Below, one piece after another: positions 23,603-32,360 of a stretch of 64,000 nucleotides of DNA (the first letter of the stretch is position 1; each line of letters begins with the position of its first letter). A program made the translations under genes and the position numbers. The stretch is taken from positions 62,001-126,000 of the forward strand of contig NZ_JBMHHY010000015.1 in the NCBI RefSeq assembly GCF_049739465.1, read 5' to 3'. Under the pieces are notes generated by a model. That model saw nothing but the letters and a program-made list of their open reading frames with translations, was not told the DNA's origin and searched no databases. This stretch comes from Embleya sp049739465 (lineage in GTDB: Bacteria > Actinomycetota > Actinomycetes > Streptomycetales > Streptomycetaceae).

Positions 23603-24151
23603 ATGACGGACACCGCCGGCCCGCCGCCCGCCGCCGCGACGATGACGCCCGAGGAGCGCGCGCTGGTCGAGGAGGGCGCGCGCAAGTCGGGGTTGTTGTG
23701 GCTCACCGTGGGGGCCGCGCCCGCGCGCCCGGTCTGGCACACCTGGCTCGACGATTCCTCGTGGCTGGTGACCGCCCGCGAGGCGGGCACGGTCGAGCAG
23801 TTCGTCCCGGGCCTGACCGCCGCCTCCCGCGTGCTGGTCGACGTGCGCAGCAAGGACAAGGGCGGCCGGCTGCCCGGCTGGACCGCCCAGGTCGCCGTGG
23901 TCGCGCCCACCGAGCCGGCCTACGAGGCGGCCGTCCTGGCCCTGCACGCCACCCGGTTGAACGCGCCCGACGGCGAGGAACAGCCCGCCCGGTGGGCCCG
24001 CGAGTGCGACCTGGTCCGGCTCACCCCGACCGGCGCGGCCCGCCCCGGGCCGGCCGACGCCGGGCGCGCCGTGCCGATCGGCTCGCCCGCCGGCACGCGC
24101 GGGGCGTCCCCGTTCAACCTGTCGATCGGCCGCCTGCGCCGCCGCGGTTGA
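23603..24151 (+). CDS. Conserved hypothetical protein
   Basis: 182 residues with no motif that fixes a function. The first 130 residues look like an alpha/beta barrel (SGLLWLTVG, PVWHTWLDDSSWLVTA, SRVLVDVRSKDKGG), vaguely like split-barrel flavin-binding proteins. The last 40 are Pro/Ala/Gly-rich. Codon use is typical of the neighbourhood. It is divergent from the lyase gene and convergent with a lipoprotein gene. No membrane helix or signal peptide. Confidence 0.65.
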   Translation: MTDTAGPPPAAATMTPEERALVEEGARKSGLLWLTVGAAPARPVWHTWLDDSSWLVTAREAGTVEQFVPGLTAASRVLVDVRSKDKGGRLPGWTAQVAVVAPTEPAYEAAVLALHATRLNAPDGEEQPARWARECDLVRLTPTGAARPGPADAGRAVPIGSPAGTRGASPFNLSIGRLRRRG

Positions 24152-24230
24152 GCAGGCCCCGGCCGAGCAGCGGACCCGGCCGAGCAACCCGGGCACAGCG
24201 GACGTCGCGGCGGCTCGGGAGAGCGGCGGC

Positions 24231-25154
24231 TCAGGGGAACAGCACCGAATCGTTCCTGAGCCCGCCCGGCACCGGCGGCTTGCTCGGCCGGCCGATGTCC
24301 GAACGCCGGGTGCCACCGGTGCTCGGTGTGCCGTTCGTCGGCGGCTTGGACTGCGACGAGCCGTTGTTGCCGTTCGTCGGCCGGGGGCTCAGGTCCTTGT
24401 CCACCACGTCCTTGGGCTCCGGCGCGTGCAGGTCGACCCGCTCGCCGTAGCCCAGGAAGTCGAACGCGCCGGGCTGCTTCGCGTCCGCCGCCGCCTCCAT
24501 CCGCAGCAGGTAGGGCGGGCCCTCGGTGGCCACCCAGATGGTGCCCCCCGTGCCCGGCGTCCGGTTCTCCAGGGCGATCGCCCGGTGGCCGTTGACCTGC
24601 CTGGTCGGGCCCTTGTCCAGCTTGCCCGGCTTGCCCATCAGCTTGTTGGTCAGCCGCTCGACGTAGGTGTTCTCCACGATGCCGCCGTACCTCTTGTCCC
24701 CGGAGGGCACCTGTACGTACTTGTCGTGGCCGGCCACATCCGCGCCCGTGCCGACGTTGGACCAGAACTTCGCGTCCCCGCGGAACCAGACCTGGTTCTG
24801 CACCCGGGTGACATCGGCCGTCGTACCGTCCTCGACGATCTGGCCCGCGCTGCCGATGGCGGTGAACCGCATGTCCACGGTGAACGGCTTGGCCGGCTTG
24901 CCCGCGCCGCCCGGGACCAGCACCTCGCCCTTGACGTGTACCGACTTGGCGCCCGCCGTCGCGGCCTGGGCGCGCTGCAGGATCGCCGCCGGATCCAGCG
25001 AGTCCACCTGATTGCCGAGCGGCGCACCCGCCGTCGGCTCGTCCGCCGTCGCCTGCCACGAGCGGTGTGCGGGCCGGCCCGCACTGCACCCGGCGGCCAG
25101 CACCGTGACCGATACCGCCGTCGCCACCACGAAGCCGCGCCGCACGTGATCCAC
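24231..25154 (-). CDS. LppX/LprG-like lipoprotein
   Basis: 307 residues. The GTG start at 25154 gives a tight lipoprotein signal, MDHVRRGFVVATAVSVTVLAAGC, and has GAGGGA eight bases upstream. The mature part has the LppX_LprAFG/LolA-like order: AILQRAQAATAGAKSVHVKGEV, a set of beta strands (VDMRFTAIGSAGQIVED), NQVWFRGDAKFW, and HRAIALENR. A Pro/Asn/Gly-rich tail of about 60 residues follows. The mycobacterial relatives carry lipids or lipoglycans to the outer surface; that function is inferred. A second similar lipoprotein follows upstream on the same strand. Confidence 0.75.
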   Translation of the reverse strand: MDHVRRGFVVATAVSVTVLAAGCSAGRPAHRSWQATADEPTAGAPLGNQVDSLDPAAILQRAQAATAGAKSVHVKGEVLVPGGAGKPAKPFTVDMRFTAIGSAGQIVEDGTTADVTRVQNQVWFRGDAKFWSNVGTGADVAGHDKYVQVPSGDKRYGGIVENTYVERLTNKLMGKPGKLDKGPTRQVNGHRAIALENRTPGTGGTIWVATEGPPYLLRMEAAADAKQPGAFDFLGYGERVDLHAPEPKDVVDKDLSPRPTNGNNGSSQSKPPTNGTPSTGGTRRSDIGRPSKPPVPGGLRNDSVLFP

Positions 25155-25263
25155 CGTTGGGTTCCCTCGTCGTTCGATGTCTCGTTGGTTCACTGAGCCC
25201 ATTCGCCGCCCGCCCACGTCGGCGTCCTACCGGAACGGTATCCCGGAGGCAAAAGCCGCCGCG

Positions 25264-26061
25264 TCAGTCGGTGCCGCCCGGTATCAAGTCCCCCGGCTTC
25301 TCCGTGGTCTTGTCCCCCGGCTTGCCGGTGGGCGGCTTGCCCGCCGGATCCTTGCCGTCGGTCAGCGTCCCGTAGTCCACCACCTCCTCCGCCTTGGGCA
25401 ACACCAGCGGGAAGTCCTGGTTGTACTCGAACAGTTCGAGCGATCCGCCGCTGGGCGAGGGGATGTACTTCAGCGGGAACGGGGTCCCGCTCAACGCCAC
25501 CCGCAGTTCGCCACCGCGGCCCCGGTCGGCGGCCACCTTGAGCGTCTCGGCGCCGCGTACCTTTTCCCGACCGTTCTTCTTGAGCTTGCCGTTGAGCCGG
25601 ATCAGATCGGTGATCATGTCCTGCATCCGGGTGAAGCCGGACAGTCGCGCGTAACTGGGATCGGAGGGCGGCACCTTGACGAACTTGTCGCGCAGCGCCT
25701 GCGCCGACTGCTCGACGTCGGCACCGCCGCGGCCGTCCCGGCCCTGGTACAACCGGGCGTCGCCGCGCACGAACAGGTCCTGGCCGATCCGCAGCAGTTC
25801 GACGGTGCTGTCCGAGGTGACCACGGTGCCCACCCCGCCGTCGCGCTTGAGCCGCAGGTCGATCCGGAACTGCCGGTTCTCGATCTTCCACACGCCCTGC
25901 ACGTGTACGGCGGTGGCCCCGGCCGCCGCCGCCTTGGCCTTGCCGGTGATGGCGTCCGCGGGCTCCGCGCCGAGCCCGCCCTCCGCCTTCGAACACGCCG
26001 TGCCGGCCAGGACACAGCCGGCCAGGAGGGCGATCGTGGTCTTCGTCTGAGGCAAGCGCAC
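25264..26061 (-). CDS. LppX/LprG-like lipoprotein, second copy
   Basis: 265 residues, diverged paralogue of the lipoprotein gene downstream. The lipobox is VLAGTACSK. Matching features are the repeated Ala/Lys helix AITGKAKAAAAGATAVHVQGVW, the strand set ending DSTVELLRIGQDLFVRG, and ETLKVAADRG. It ends in a Gly/Pro/Lys tail. The start is uncertain: GTG 26061 gives MRLPQTK ahead of the hydrophobic core, and GTG 26070 is three codons upstream; neither has a strong Shine-Dalgarno site, so leaderless or weak initiation is possible. The pair suggests local duplication. Confidence 0.7.
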   Translation of the reverse strand: MRLPQTKTTIALLAGCVLAGTACSKAEGGLGAEPADAITGKAKAAAAGATAVHVQGVWKIENRQFRIDLRLKRDGGVGTVVTSDSTVELLRIGQDLFVRGDARLYQGRDGRGGADVEQSAQALRDKFVKVPPSDPSYARLSGFTRMQDMITDLIRLNGKLKKNGREKVRGAETLKVAADRGRGGELRVALSGTPFPLKYIPSPSGGSLELFEYNQDFPLVLPKAEEVVDYGTLTDGKDPAGKPPTGKPGDKTTEKPGDLIPGGTD

Positions 26062-26217
26062 GGGCGGCACTGTACTGAGCCGAGCGGCGGGTGTCGTGAT
26101 CGCGCCCGCCCGCACCGGTAGCCTGACCGCCTGGTGCCCACGCGAGGCGACCACGCGCGACGGCGCGGACGGCGACATACACATCGGCGTACACATCGGC
26201 AACGGAGGGAGCACGAC

Positions 26218-27495
26218 ATGGGTGCGTCATCCGGGCGGGTGTTCATCTCGCACCTCGCGGGCGTGGCCGTGTTCGACCCCAACGGCGACCATGTCGGCCG
26301 ACTGCGCGACGTGGTGGTGATGCTGCGCACCGCCCAGTTGCCGCCGCGCGTGCTCGGCCTGGTCGTCGAGGTGGCCACCCGGCGGCGGATCTTCGTCCCG
26401 ATGACCCGGGTGACCAGCGTGGAGACCGGCGAGGTGATCACCACCGGGCTGGTCAACATGCGCCGCTTCGAACAACGACCGAGCGAGACGCTCGTGCTCG
26501 CCGAGATGTTGGACCGCCGGGTGAGCCTGGCCGAGACCGACGAGGCGGTCACCGTCCTGGACGTGGCGATGGCGCTCGGGCGCGGTCGCGACTGGCTGAT
26601 CGCCAAACTCTTCGTGCAAAAGGGCGCCGGCTCCGGTCTGCGCCGGCGGCGCGGCGAGACGATCACCGTGGACTGGAACGCGGTGATCGGCTTCGAGCGC
26701 CCCGAGGACCAGCAGGGCGCGGCGAACCTGCTCGCCACCTTCGAGCAGTTGCGCCCCGCCGACCTGGCGAACGTACTGCACAACCTCTCGGCCAAGCGGC
26801 GCGCCGAGGTGGCCGCCGCACTGGACGACGACCGACTCGCGGACGTCCTGGAGGAGTTGCCCGAGGACGACCAGGTGGAGATCCTCGGCCAGCTCCAGGA
26901 GGAACGCGCGGCCGACGTACTGGAGGCGATGGACCCGGACGACGCCGCCGACCTGATCTCCGAACTGCCCGAGGACACCGCGGAACGCCTGCTCGGCCTG
27001 ATGGAGCCCGAGGAGGCGGAGGACGTACGCCGGCTGCTGACCTACGTCGAGGACACCGCCGGCGGCATGATGACCACCGAGCCGATCGTGCTCGACCCCG
27101 GCGCCACCATCGCCGAGGCGCTCGCCCACGTGCGCAACTCCGACCTGTCGCCGGCTCTGGCCAGCCAGGTCTACGTCTGCCGGCCGCCGACCGAGACGCC
27201 GACCGGGAAGTACCTGGGCACCGTGCACTTCCAGCGGTTGTTGCGCGATCCGCCGTTCACCCTGGTCGGCGCGGTGTTGGACACCGACCTGATGCCACTG
27301 CGCCCGGACACCCCGCTGGCCGAGGTGACCAGCTTCCTGGCCGCCTACAACATGGTCGCCGCGCCGGTGGTGGACGAGGACGATCATCTGCTCGGCGCGG
27401 TCACCGTGGACGACGTGCTCGACCATCTGCTGCCCGAGGACTGGCGCGAGGGCGCCATACACGGAGACGGGGGTGCGCACCGTGGCACGGGATAG
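26218..27495 (+). CDS. PRC-barrel, MgtE-N and CBS-domain protein
   Basis: 425 residues. The N-terminal part (VFISHLAGVAVFDPNGDHVGRLRDVVV) resembles a PRC-barrel. From about residue 165 comes the acidic MgtE N-domain of repeated helices (LPEDDQVEILGQL, MDPDDAADLISELP). Two CBS domains follow (TTEPIVLDPGATIAEAL; LMPLRPDTPLAEV ... VDEDDHLLGAVTVDDVLDHL). The MgtE membrane channel is absent, so this is not a Mg2+ channel by itself; a soluble Mg2+/nucleotide-sensing regulator is inferred. ATG 26218 has GGAGGGA. It overlaps the DUF1003 gene, which suggests they act together; the same pair is known in mycobacteria. Confidence 0.8.
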   Translation: MGASSGRVFISHLAGVAVFDPNGDHVGRLRDVVVMLRTAQLPPRVLGLVVEVATRRRIFVPMTRVTSVETGEVITTGLVNMRRFEQRPSETLVLAEMLDRRVSLAETDEAVTVLDVAMALGRGRDWLIAKLFVQKGAGSGLRRRRGETITVDWNAVIGFERPEDQQGAANLLATFEQLRPADLANVLHNLSAKRRAEVAAALDDDRLADVLEELPEDDQVEILGQLQEERAADVLEAMDPDDAADLISELPEDTAERLLGLMEPEEAEDVRRLLTYVEDTAGGMMTTEPIVLDPGATIAEALAHVRNSDLSPALASQVYVCRPPTETPTGKYLGTVHFQRLLRDPPFTLVGAVLDTDLMPLRPDTPLAEVTSFLAAYNMVAAPVVDEDDHLLGAVTVDDVLDHLLPEDWREGAIHGDGGAHRGTG

Positions 27496-28066
27496 CACGA
27501 GTACCGACAAGCGCCGCCGGCCGCGGTTGGACCAACCGCGCACCCCGGGGCTGCGCCCGCTGCTGCCCGCCTACGATCCGGAGGCGTTCGGCCGGTTCTC
27601 CGAGCGGATCGCCCGGTTCCTGGGCACCGGCCGGTTCCTGGTCTACATGACCGCCACGGTGGTGGTGTGGATCGGCTGGAACACGGTGCTGCCGGCCGAC
27701 GTGCGCTTCGACGAGTATCCGTTCATCTTCCTGACCCTGGTGTTGTCCCTCCAGGCGTCCTACGCCGCGCCGCTGATCCTGCTCGCGCAGAACCGGCAGG
27801 ACGACCGGGACCGGGTCAATCTGGAGCAGGACCGGTCCCGCAACGAGCGCAGCATCGCGGACACCGAGTATCTGACCCGCGAGGTCGCGGCGCTGCGGAT
27901 CGCGCTGGGCGAGGTGGCCACCCGCGACTTCCTGCGCTCGGAACTCCAGTCCATCCTCAAGGAGTTGGACGAGCGCCGGGAGACCGACGGTTGGCTGATG
28001 GGCCGCGACGTCACCGACGCGCACCTGGGCCGCCCGCAGCAGTCGACGGACCCCGAGCAGGACTGA
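27473..28066 (+). CDS. DUF1003 membrane protein
   Basis: 197 residues. An Arg-rich N-terminus is followed by two membrane helices (FLVYMTATVVVWIGWNTVL and FIFLTLVLSLQASYAAPLILL) and a charged helical tail with NRQDDRDRVNLEQDR, the hallmark block of DUF1003. GTG 27473 has GGAG at 6-nt spacing and overlaps the preceding gene by 23 bp; GTG 27482 is an alternative. Function is unknown; coupling to the MgtE-N/CBS protein suggests a role in ion or Mg2+ homeostasis. Confidence 0.8.
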   Translation: MRTVARDSTSTDKRRRPRLDQPRTPGLRPLLPAYDPEAFGRFSERIARFLGTGRFLVYMTATVVVWIGWNTVLPADVRFDEYPFIFLTLVLSLQASYAAPLILLAQNRQDDRDRVNLEQDRSRNERSIADTEYLTREVAALRIALGEVATRDFLRSELQSILKELDERRETDGWLMGRDVTDAHLGRPQQSTDPEQD

Positions 28067-28134
28067 GCATTTCTATACGGTTGTATTAGTCACTCGTCCA
28101 AGACATTCGTCTATCCGCGAGTTAGCATCGCTGC

Positions 28135-28716
28135 ATGGGACACCGCGAAGACTTGCTGGCCGGCGCCAAACGTTGTCTGTACGACAAGGGCTACATGCGC
28201 ACCACCGCGCGCGACATCGTGGCCGCGTCGGGCACCAACCTCGGTTCGATCGGCTACCACTACGGGTCCAAGGACGCGCTGATGCAGCAGGCGCTCCTGG
28301 AGTCGATCGAGGGGTGGGGCGAGGAGCTGAGCGCCGCGCTGTTCGCCGCGGGCAGTGCCGAATCCGCGCCGCTGGACCGCTTCGAGGCGATCTGGACGCG
28401 CGTGATCGACCTGATGGAATCGCATCGGATGATGTGGGCGGCCAACTTCGAGATCATCGCCAACCTGGATCAGTTGCCGGAGATCAGACGTGTGCTCGCC
28501 GAGGCCCAGGACGAGGGCCGGTCCGGGCTCGTGTCGATCTTCCTGGGTGTGCCCGAGGAGGGCAACGAGCACCTGACCCGCACGGTGGGCGCGCTGTGTC
28601 AGGCGCTGCTCATGGGCGTGGTCAGCCAGTGGATGTTCGATCCGGACAATGCCCCCACCGGCCGCGATCTCGCCGAGGGCATGCGTACCCTCATGGCCGC
28701 GAAGCCGGTCGGCTGA
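28135..28716 (+). CDS. TetR-family transcriptional regulator
   Basis: 193 residues. The N-terminal DNA-binding domain has the TetR helix-turn-helix (YMRTTARDIVAASGTNLGSIGYHYGSKDAL split over residues 21-50), then a helical ligand domain with no recognisable ligand signature. An AT-rich stretch upstream (28070-28125) probably carries the promoter. Its 3' end overlaps the convergent benE remnant by 26 bp, so the two may once have been functionally linked; that is speculative because the partner is decayed. Confidence 0.85.
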   Translation: MGHREDLLAGAKRCLYDKGYMRTTARDIVAASGTNLGSIGYHYGSKDALMQQALLESIEGWGEELSAALFAAGSAESAPLDRFEAIWTRVIDLMESHRMMWAANFEIIANLDQLPEIRRVLAEAQDEGRSGLVSIFLGVPEEGNEHLTRTVGALCQALLMGVVSQWMFDPDNAPTGRDLAEGMRTLMAAKPVG

Positions 28717-29604
28717 ACCGACCCGAGGACAACACCACGTGGGCCGGGACGCCCGCGATCAACCCCCGGAACGCGGACCCGATCCCGCCGATCGTCACCC
28801 CCGACGCGGTGGCCGGGAAGGTGATCAGCGCCGCCTCACGGTGCGCGTCGTCGGCCATCGCGCCGGTCAGCCCGCCCGCCAGGGCGCCGAACAGGGCCAC
28901 CCCCGCGACCGCGGCGACCAGTTCCTTCGGCAGCCCCGCGAACAGCGCCACCAGGGTCGAGCCGAACATGCCGACGATCAGGTGGAAGACTCCGCACGAG
29001 ACCCCCGCGACATAGCGCCGGCGAGGGTCGTGGTGCGCCTCGGGGCCGGTACGGATCGCCGCGGTGATCGCGGCCAGGTTGATCGCGTGCGAGCCGAACG
29101 GCGCGAGCAGCGTGGACACCACCCGGTCGAGCCGATCAGCACCCGATCGTTCGGCGCGTAGCCGGACGCGGCCAACACCCCCATCCCGGGCACCCGCCGC
29201 ATCAGCCGGCCGAACACGCCGGTCACCCCGATCACGGTGATCAGCACGCCGGTGACCAGGAACGCGCCGATCGCCTCGGGATACGGGTACGAACCCAGGC
29301 TGGTCACCAGGAGCGCGGCGCCCGGGGTGGACCACGCGGTGACGATCGGCATCCGGGTGTACAGGCTCAAGCCCAGGCAGGTCAGCCCGCTGCCGATGGA
29401 CAGGGCCCACACCCACGAACCGGTCCGCGCCTGGGTCAACCCGCCCGCGGACGCCGCCGACAGCACGATCACCAGCGGCCCGGAATAGGAGACCAGCACC
29501 GCGATCAGCCCCGCGAGCACGGCCGAGAACGACGCGTCCCGGATCAGGCCGGGTCTGCGCTCGGGGATGGTCGTCCCGGTGTCCGTCGTGGTCCGCATGC
29601 TCAC
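28691..29604 (-). pseudogene. benE-family benzoate/H+ symporter remnant
   Basis: The first frame (29604 to about 29125) encodes the normal N-terminal third (SGPLVIVLSAASAGGLT, PIVTAWSTPGAALLVTSLG, VTGVFGRLMRRVP). It then jumps directly to GMGVLAASGYAPNDR, which in complete family members comes about 115 residues later. The frame breaks near 29121-29124, and the rest continues in the next frame (LLAPFGSHAINLAAITAAI, RRYVAGVSCGVFHLIVGMFG, LITFPATASGVTIGGIGSAF) to 28691. One base missing between GGG and TGG would explain the shift. Several central membrane helices are therefore gone as well. GTG 29604 or ATG 29598 would be the old start. Confidence 0.8.
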
Positions 29605-29634
29605 CGGGCGCCCCGTCTCGGCTGATCGGTCGGC

Positions 29635-30111
29635 TCAATCGTGGTCGTAGACGGTGACCGGGACACCGCGCCCGCTCAACCGTTCGAGGATGAGCGGCTC
29701 CACTCCGGCCCAGGTGCCCCCGGCCAGGCCACAGCCGATGCGCGGCATGTGGACCGAGGCGCCGAGTTCCAGAGCCCGTTCGCCCAGCCCGGTCAGCGCC
29801 CGGTCGATCGCCGCGTAGCGCACCGGCGGCCCCTTGCTGCCGGTGCGCGTGCCGTGTTGGCCGATCAGGTTGGCCACCCACAGGTAGGTGTCCACCCGGA
29901 CCAGCCGCAGCGCGCCGAGCCCGAAGTCGTTGTGCGCCCGCTCGCGATGCCACTTCCGATAGTCGGCCTCCGGCTCGGGCCACCGTTTGGACAGTGCGAG
30001 TACGAAGCCCCTGCCCCACCCGCCCCGGTCATTGCACACGTGCGCGATCACCTTGACGCCCTTGCCGAGCGGCGTGGTGGCGTCACCCCGGACGTACGTC
30101 ACGGTCTCCAT
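29635..30111 (-). CDS. Macrodomain-like protein
   Basis: 158 residues, a stand-alone macrodomain fold. Visible marks are VTYVRGDATTPLG and VKVIAHVCNDRGGWGRGFVLALSKRWPE (ADP-ribose-binding N-terminal loop), then the second loop MPRIGCGLAGGTWAGVEPLI. This pattern resembles the ADP-ribose-1''-phosphate phosphatase/TARG1-like branch that removes ADP-ribose from proteins or DNA. No DarT-type toxin gene is adjacent, so an antitoxin role is not supported. ATG 30111 is used; a GTG three codons upstream is possible. Confidence 0.75.
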   Translation of the reverse strand: METVTYVRGDATTPLGKGVKVIAHVCNDRGGWGRGFVLALSKRWPEPEADYRKWHRERAHNDFGLGALRLVRVDTYLWVANLIGQHGTRTGSKGPPVRYAAIDRALTGLGERALELGASVHMPRIGCGLAGGTWAGVEPLILERLSGRGVPVTVYDHD

Positions 30112-30183
30112 GCGGGGCACGCTAACCGCGCGCGCCCACGCCCCGGCACCCGTTTTCCGCGCGCCCGAGCGGCGCGGCGCCGG

Positions 30184-31065
30184 CTACCGCCCGAACAACC
30201 GGGCCGCGTTGTCGTGGCAGACCGCGCGCAGCCAGTCGTCGCCCAGCTCCAACCGGGTCAGCGCGTGCAGCGCCTCGGCGTAGTCGTACGGCATGTTCGG
30301 GAAGTCGCTGCCCCACAGGATGCGATCCGCCGCGTCCAGCAGCCTCGGCCGGTCGGCGGGCGGGAACGGGTGGTGCTCCTCGACGAAGTCGGTGAACGCC
30401 ATCGTGGTGTCCAGATGCACGCCCGGGTAGCGCCCGGCCAGGTCCAGGAACTCGCCGTACTCGGGCATCCCCATGTGCGCCACGATCAGCCGCAGTCGCG
30501 GATGCCGGGCCAGCACCCGGGCGATCGGCTCCGGCCCGGTGTGCGCCCCCGGCACCGGCCCGGACCCGCAGTGCGCGACCACCGGCGTCCCCGCGTCGGC
30601 GAGCGTGCCCCACACGTCCTCGAGCAGCGGATCGGTCGGATCCCACCCGCCGACCTGGACGTGCGCCTTGAACACCACCGCGCCCGCGTCGATCGCCTCG
30701 CGCACGTACTTCGCCGCACCCGGCTCGGCGAAGAACGTCGCCGTATGCAGGCAGTCGGGCGTACGTTCGGCGAACTCGCGCGCCCACGCGTTCAGCCACA
30801 CGGCCATCTCGGGCTTGTGCGGATACAACATCGAGGTGAACGCCGAGACCCCGAAACCGCGCAGCGTGGCGACCCGTTCGTCCTCGTCGAGGCGGTAGGT
30901 GATCGGCCAGGGCCGGCCGAGCAGCGGCCCGGCCGCGTCGAAGTAGGCCCAGACCTTGTCCAGCACCCGCTTGGGCATGAAGTGCGTATGCACGTCGAGC
31001 AACGACGTCAGACCCAGTTCCCGACGAAACTCGGCCACCCGCGCCCGTTCGGCCCCACTCGTCAC
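30184..31065 (-). CDS. Amidohydrolase (amidohydrolase_2 family)
   Basis: 293 residues, a metal-dependent TIM-barrel hydrolase or decarboxylase. The first metal motif is LLDVHTHFMP (HxH). Further conserved blocks are VVAHCGSGP, LIVAHMGMPEYGEF and the C-terminal ILWGSDFPNMPYD, whose Asp is the expected catalytic residue. GTG 31065 has GAGGTGG. The substrate is unknown; relatives include decarboxylases of aromatic acids. It is divergent from mrp. Confidence 0.85.
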   Translation of the reverse strand: MTSGAERARVAEFRRELGLTSLLDVHTHFMPKRVLDKVWAYFDAAGPLLGRPWPITYRLDEDERVATLRGFGVSAFTSMLYPHKPEMAVWLNAWAREFAERTPDCLHTATFFAEPGAAKYVREAIDAGAVVFKAHVQVGGWDPTDPLLEDVWGTLADAGTPVVAHCGSGPVPGAHTGPEPIARVLARHPRLRLIVAHMGMPEYGEFLDLAGRYPGVHLDTTMAFTDFVEEHHPFPPADRPRLLDAADRILWGSDFPNMPYDYAEALHALTRLELGDDWLRAVCHDNAARLFGR

Positions 31066-31147
31066 GCGGCCACCTCCCCGTTCGGCTCTTCGGCTCGAAG
31101 ATCGATGCTCTCAGAGGCTTCCGTCGGGGGAGTCGTAAGCTCACGGT

Positions 31148-32296
31148 ATGGCTTCTGCAACCCTGCCCTCGGCGGACGACGTCCAGGATGCGCTGGCGAC
31201 CGTCCAGGACCCCGAGATCCACCGACCCATCACCGAATTGGGCATGGTCAAATCCGTCGAGATCCACGCCGACGGACGGATCGACGTCGCGGTCTACCTG
31301 ACCGTCAGCGGCTGTCCGATGCGCGAGACGATCATCAGCCGGGTCGAGACGGCGGTCGCCGCGCTGCCCGGGGTGACCTCGGTCGCGGTCGAACTCGACG
31401 TGATGAGCGACGCGCAACGCAAGGAGCTGGCGAGCAACCTGCGCGGCGGTCAGGCCGAGCGCGAGGTGCCGTTCGCCCGGCCCGGCTCGCTGACCCGGGT
31501 CTACGCGGTGGCCTCCGGCAAGGGCGGCGTCGGCAAGTCCTCGGTGACGGTGAACCTGGCCGCGTCGATGGCCGCGCAGGGGCTCAAGGTCGGCGTCGTG
31601 GACGCGGACATCTACGGCCACTCGGTGCCGCGCATGCTCGGCGCGGAGGGCAAGCCCACCCAGGTCGAGAACATGATCATGCCGCCGTCCGCCCTTGGCG
31701 TGAAGGTGATCTCGATCGGCATGTTCACCCCGGGCAACGCGCCGGTGGTCTGGCGCGGCCCGATGTTGCACCGCGCCCTGCAGCAGTTCCTCGCCGACGT
31801 CTACTGGGGCGACCTGGACGTGCTGCTGCTCGACCTGCCGCCGGGCACCGGCGACATCGCCATCTCGGTCGCCCAGTTGGTGCCCAACGCGGAGATCCTG
31901 GTGGTGACCACGCCGCAGCAGGCCGCCGCCGAGGTCGCCGAGCGCGCGGGCACGATCGCCGTGGAGACCCGGCAGACCATCGCCGGCGTGATCGAGAACA
32001 TGGCCGGGCTGCCGTGCCCGCACTGCGGCGAGATGGTCGACGTGTTCGGCTCGGGCGGCGGGCAGCGGGTCGCCGACGGGCTGTCCGCGGCCACCGGCAC
32101 CAAGGTCCCGCTGCTCGGCTCGATCCCGATCGACACCCGACTGCGCGAGGGCGGCGACACCGGCCGCCCGGTTGTCATCGACGCGCCGGAATCGCCCGCG
32201 GCCCTGACCCTGAGCGCGATCGCGGCCAAGCTGGGCGGTCGCGAGCGCGGCCTGTCCGGCCTCCAGCTCGGGCTCACCCCGCTGCGCAACTTCTGA
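31148..32296 (+). CDS. mrp: Mrp/ApbC-family iron-sulfur carrier ATPase
   Basis: 382 residues. The N-terminal MIP18/DUF59 domain (VQDPEIHRPITELGMVKSV) is fused to a deviant Walker P-loop NTPase: GKGGVGKSS at about 124-132, DADIYGHSVPRMLG, LLLDLPPGTGDIAIS and the CxxC of GLPCPHCGE near 289 that binds a bridging Fe-S cluster. It acts in cytosolic Fe-S cluster assembly or transfer. The position next to the tatB/htrA/sigE block matches mycobacteria. A bidirectional hairpin follows the stop. Confidence 0.9.
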   Translation: MASATLPSADDVQDALATVQDPEIHRPITELGMVKSVEIHADGRIDVAVYLTVSGCPMRETIISRVETAVAALPGVTSVAVELDVMSDAQRKELASNLRGGQAEREVPFARPGSLTRVYAVASGKGGVGKSSVTVNLAASMAAQGLKVGVVDADIYGHSVPRMLGAEGKPTQVENMIMPPSALGVKVISIGMFTPGNAPVVWRGPMLHRALQQFLADVYWGDLDVLLLDLPPGTGDIAISVAQLVPNAEILVVTTPQQAAAEVAERAGTIAVETRQTIAGVIENMAGLPCPHCGEMVDVFGSGGGQRVADGLSAATGTKVPLLGSIPIDTRLREGGDTGRPVVIDAPESPAALTLSAIAAKLGGRERGLSGLQLGLTPLRNF

Positions 32297-32320
32297 TCCC
32301 GGACGCCTCGTCGCACGTGA

Positions 32321-32353
32321 GCGCCGATCTCGGGCCCGCCCCGAGATCGGCGC
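32321..32353. terminator. Bidirectional terminator after mrp
   Basis: A perfect 14-bp stem GCGCCGATCTCGGG/CCCGAGATCGGCGC with a 5-nt loop between convergent genes. Confidence 0.75.
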
Positions 32354-32360
32354 CGGCCGC

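Noticed and set aside
26218..27495. Annotating this gene as the MgtE magnesium channel
   Set aside because: Only the N-domain and CBS domains are present; no membrane helices follow.
29635..30111. Macrodomain protein as the antitoxin of a DarT-type toxin
   Set aside because: No DarT-like gene is adjacent; the neighbours are a decayed transporter and an amidohydrolase.
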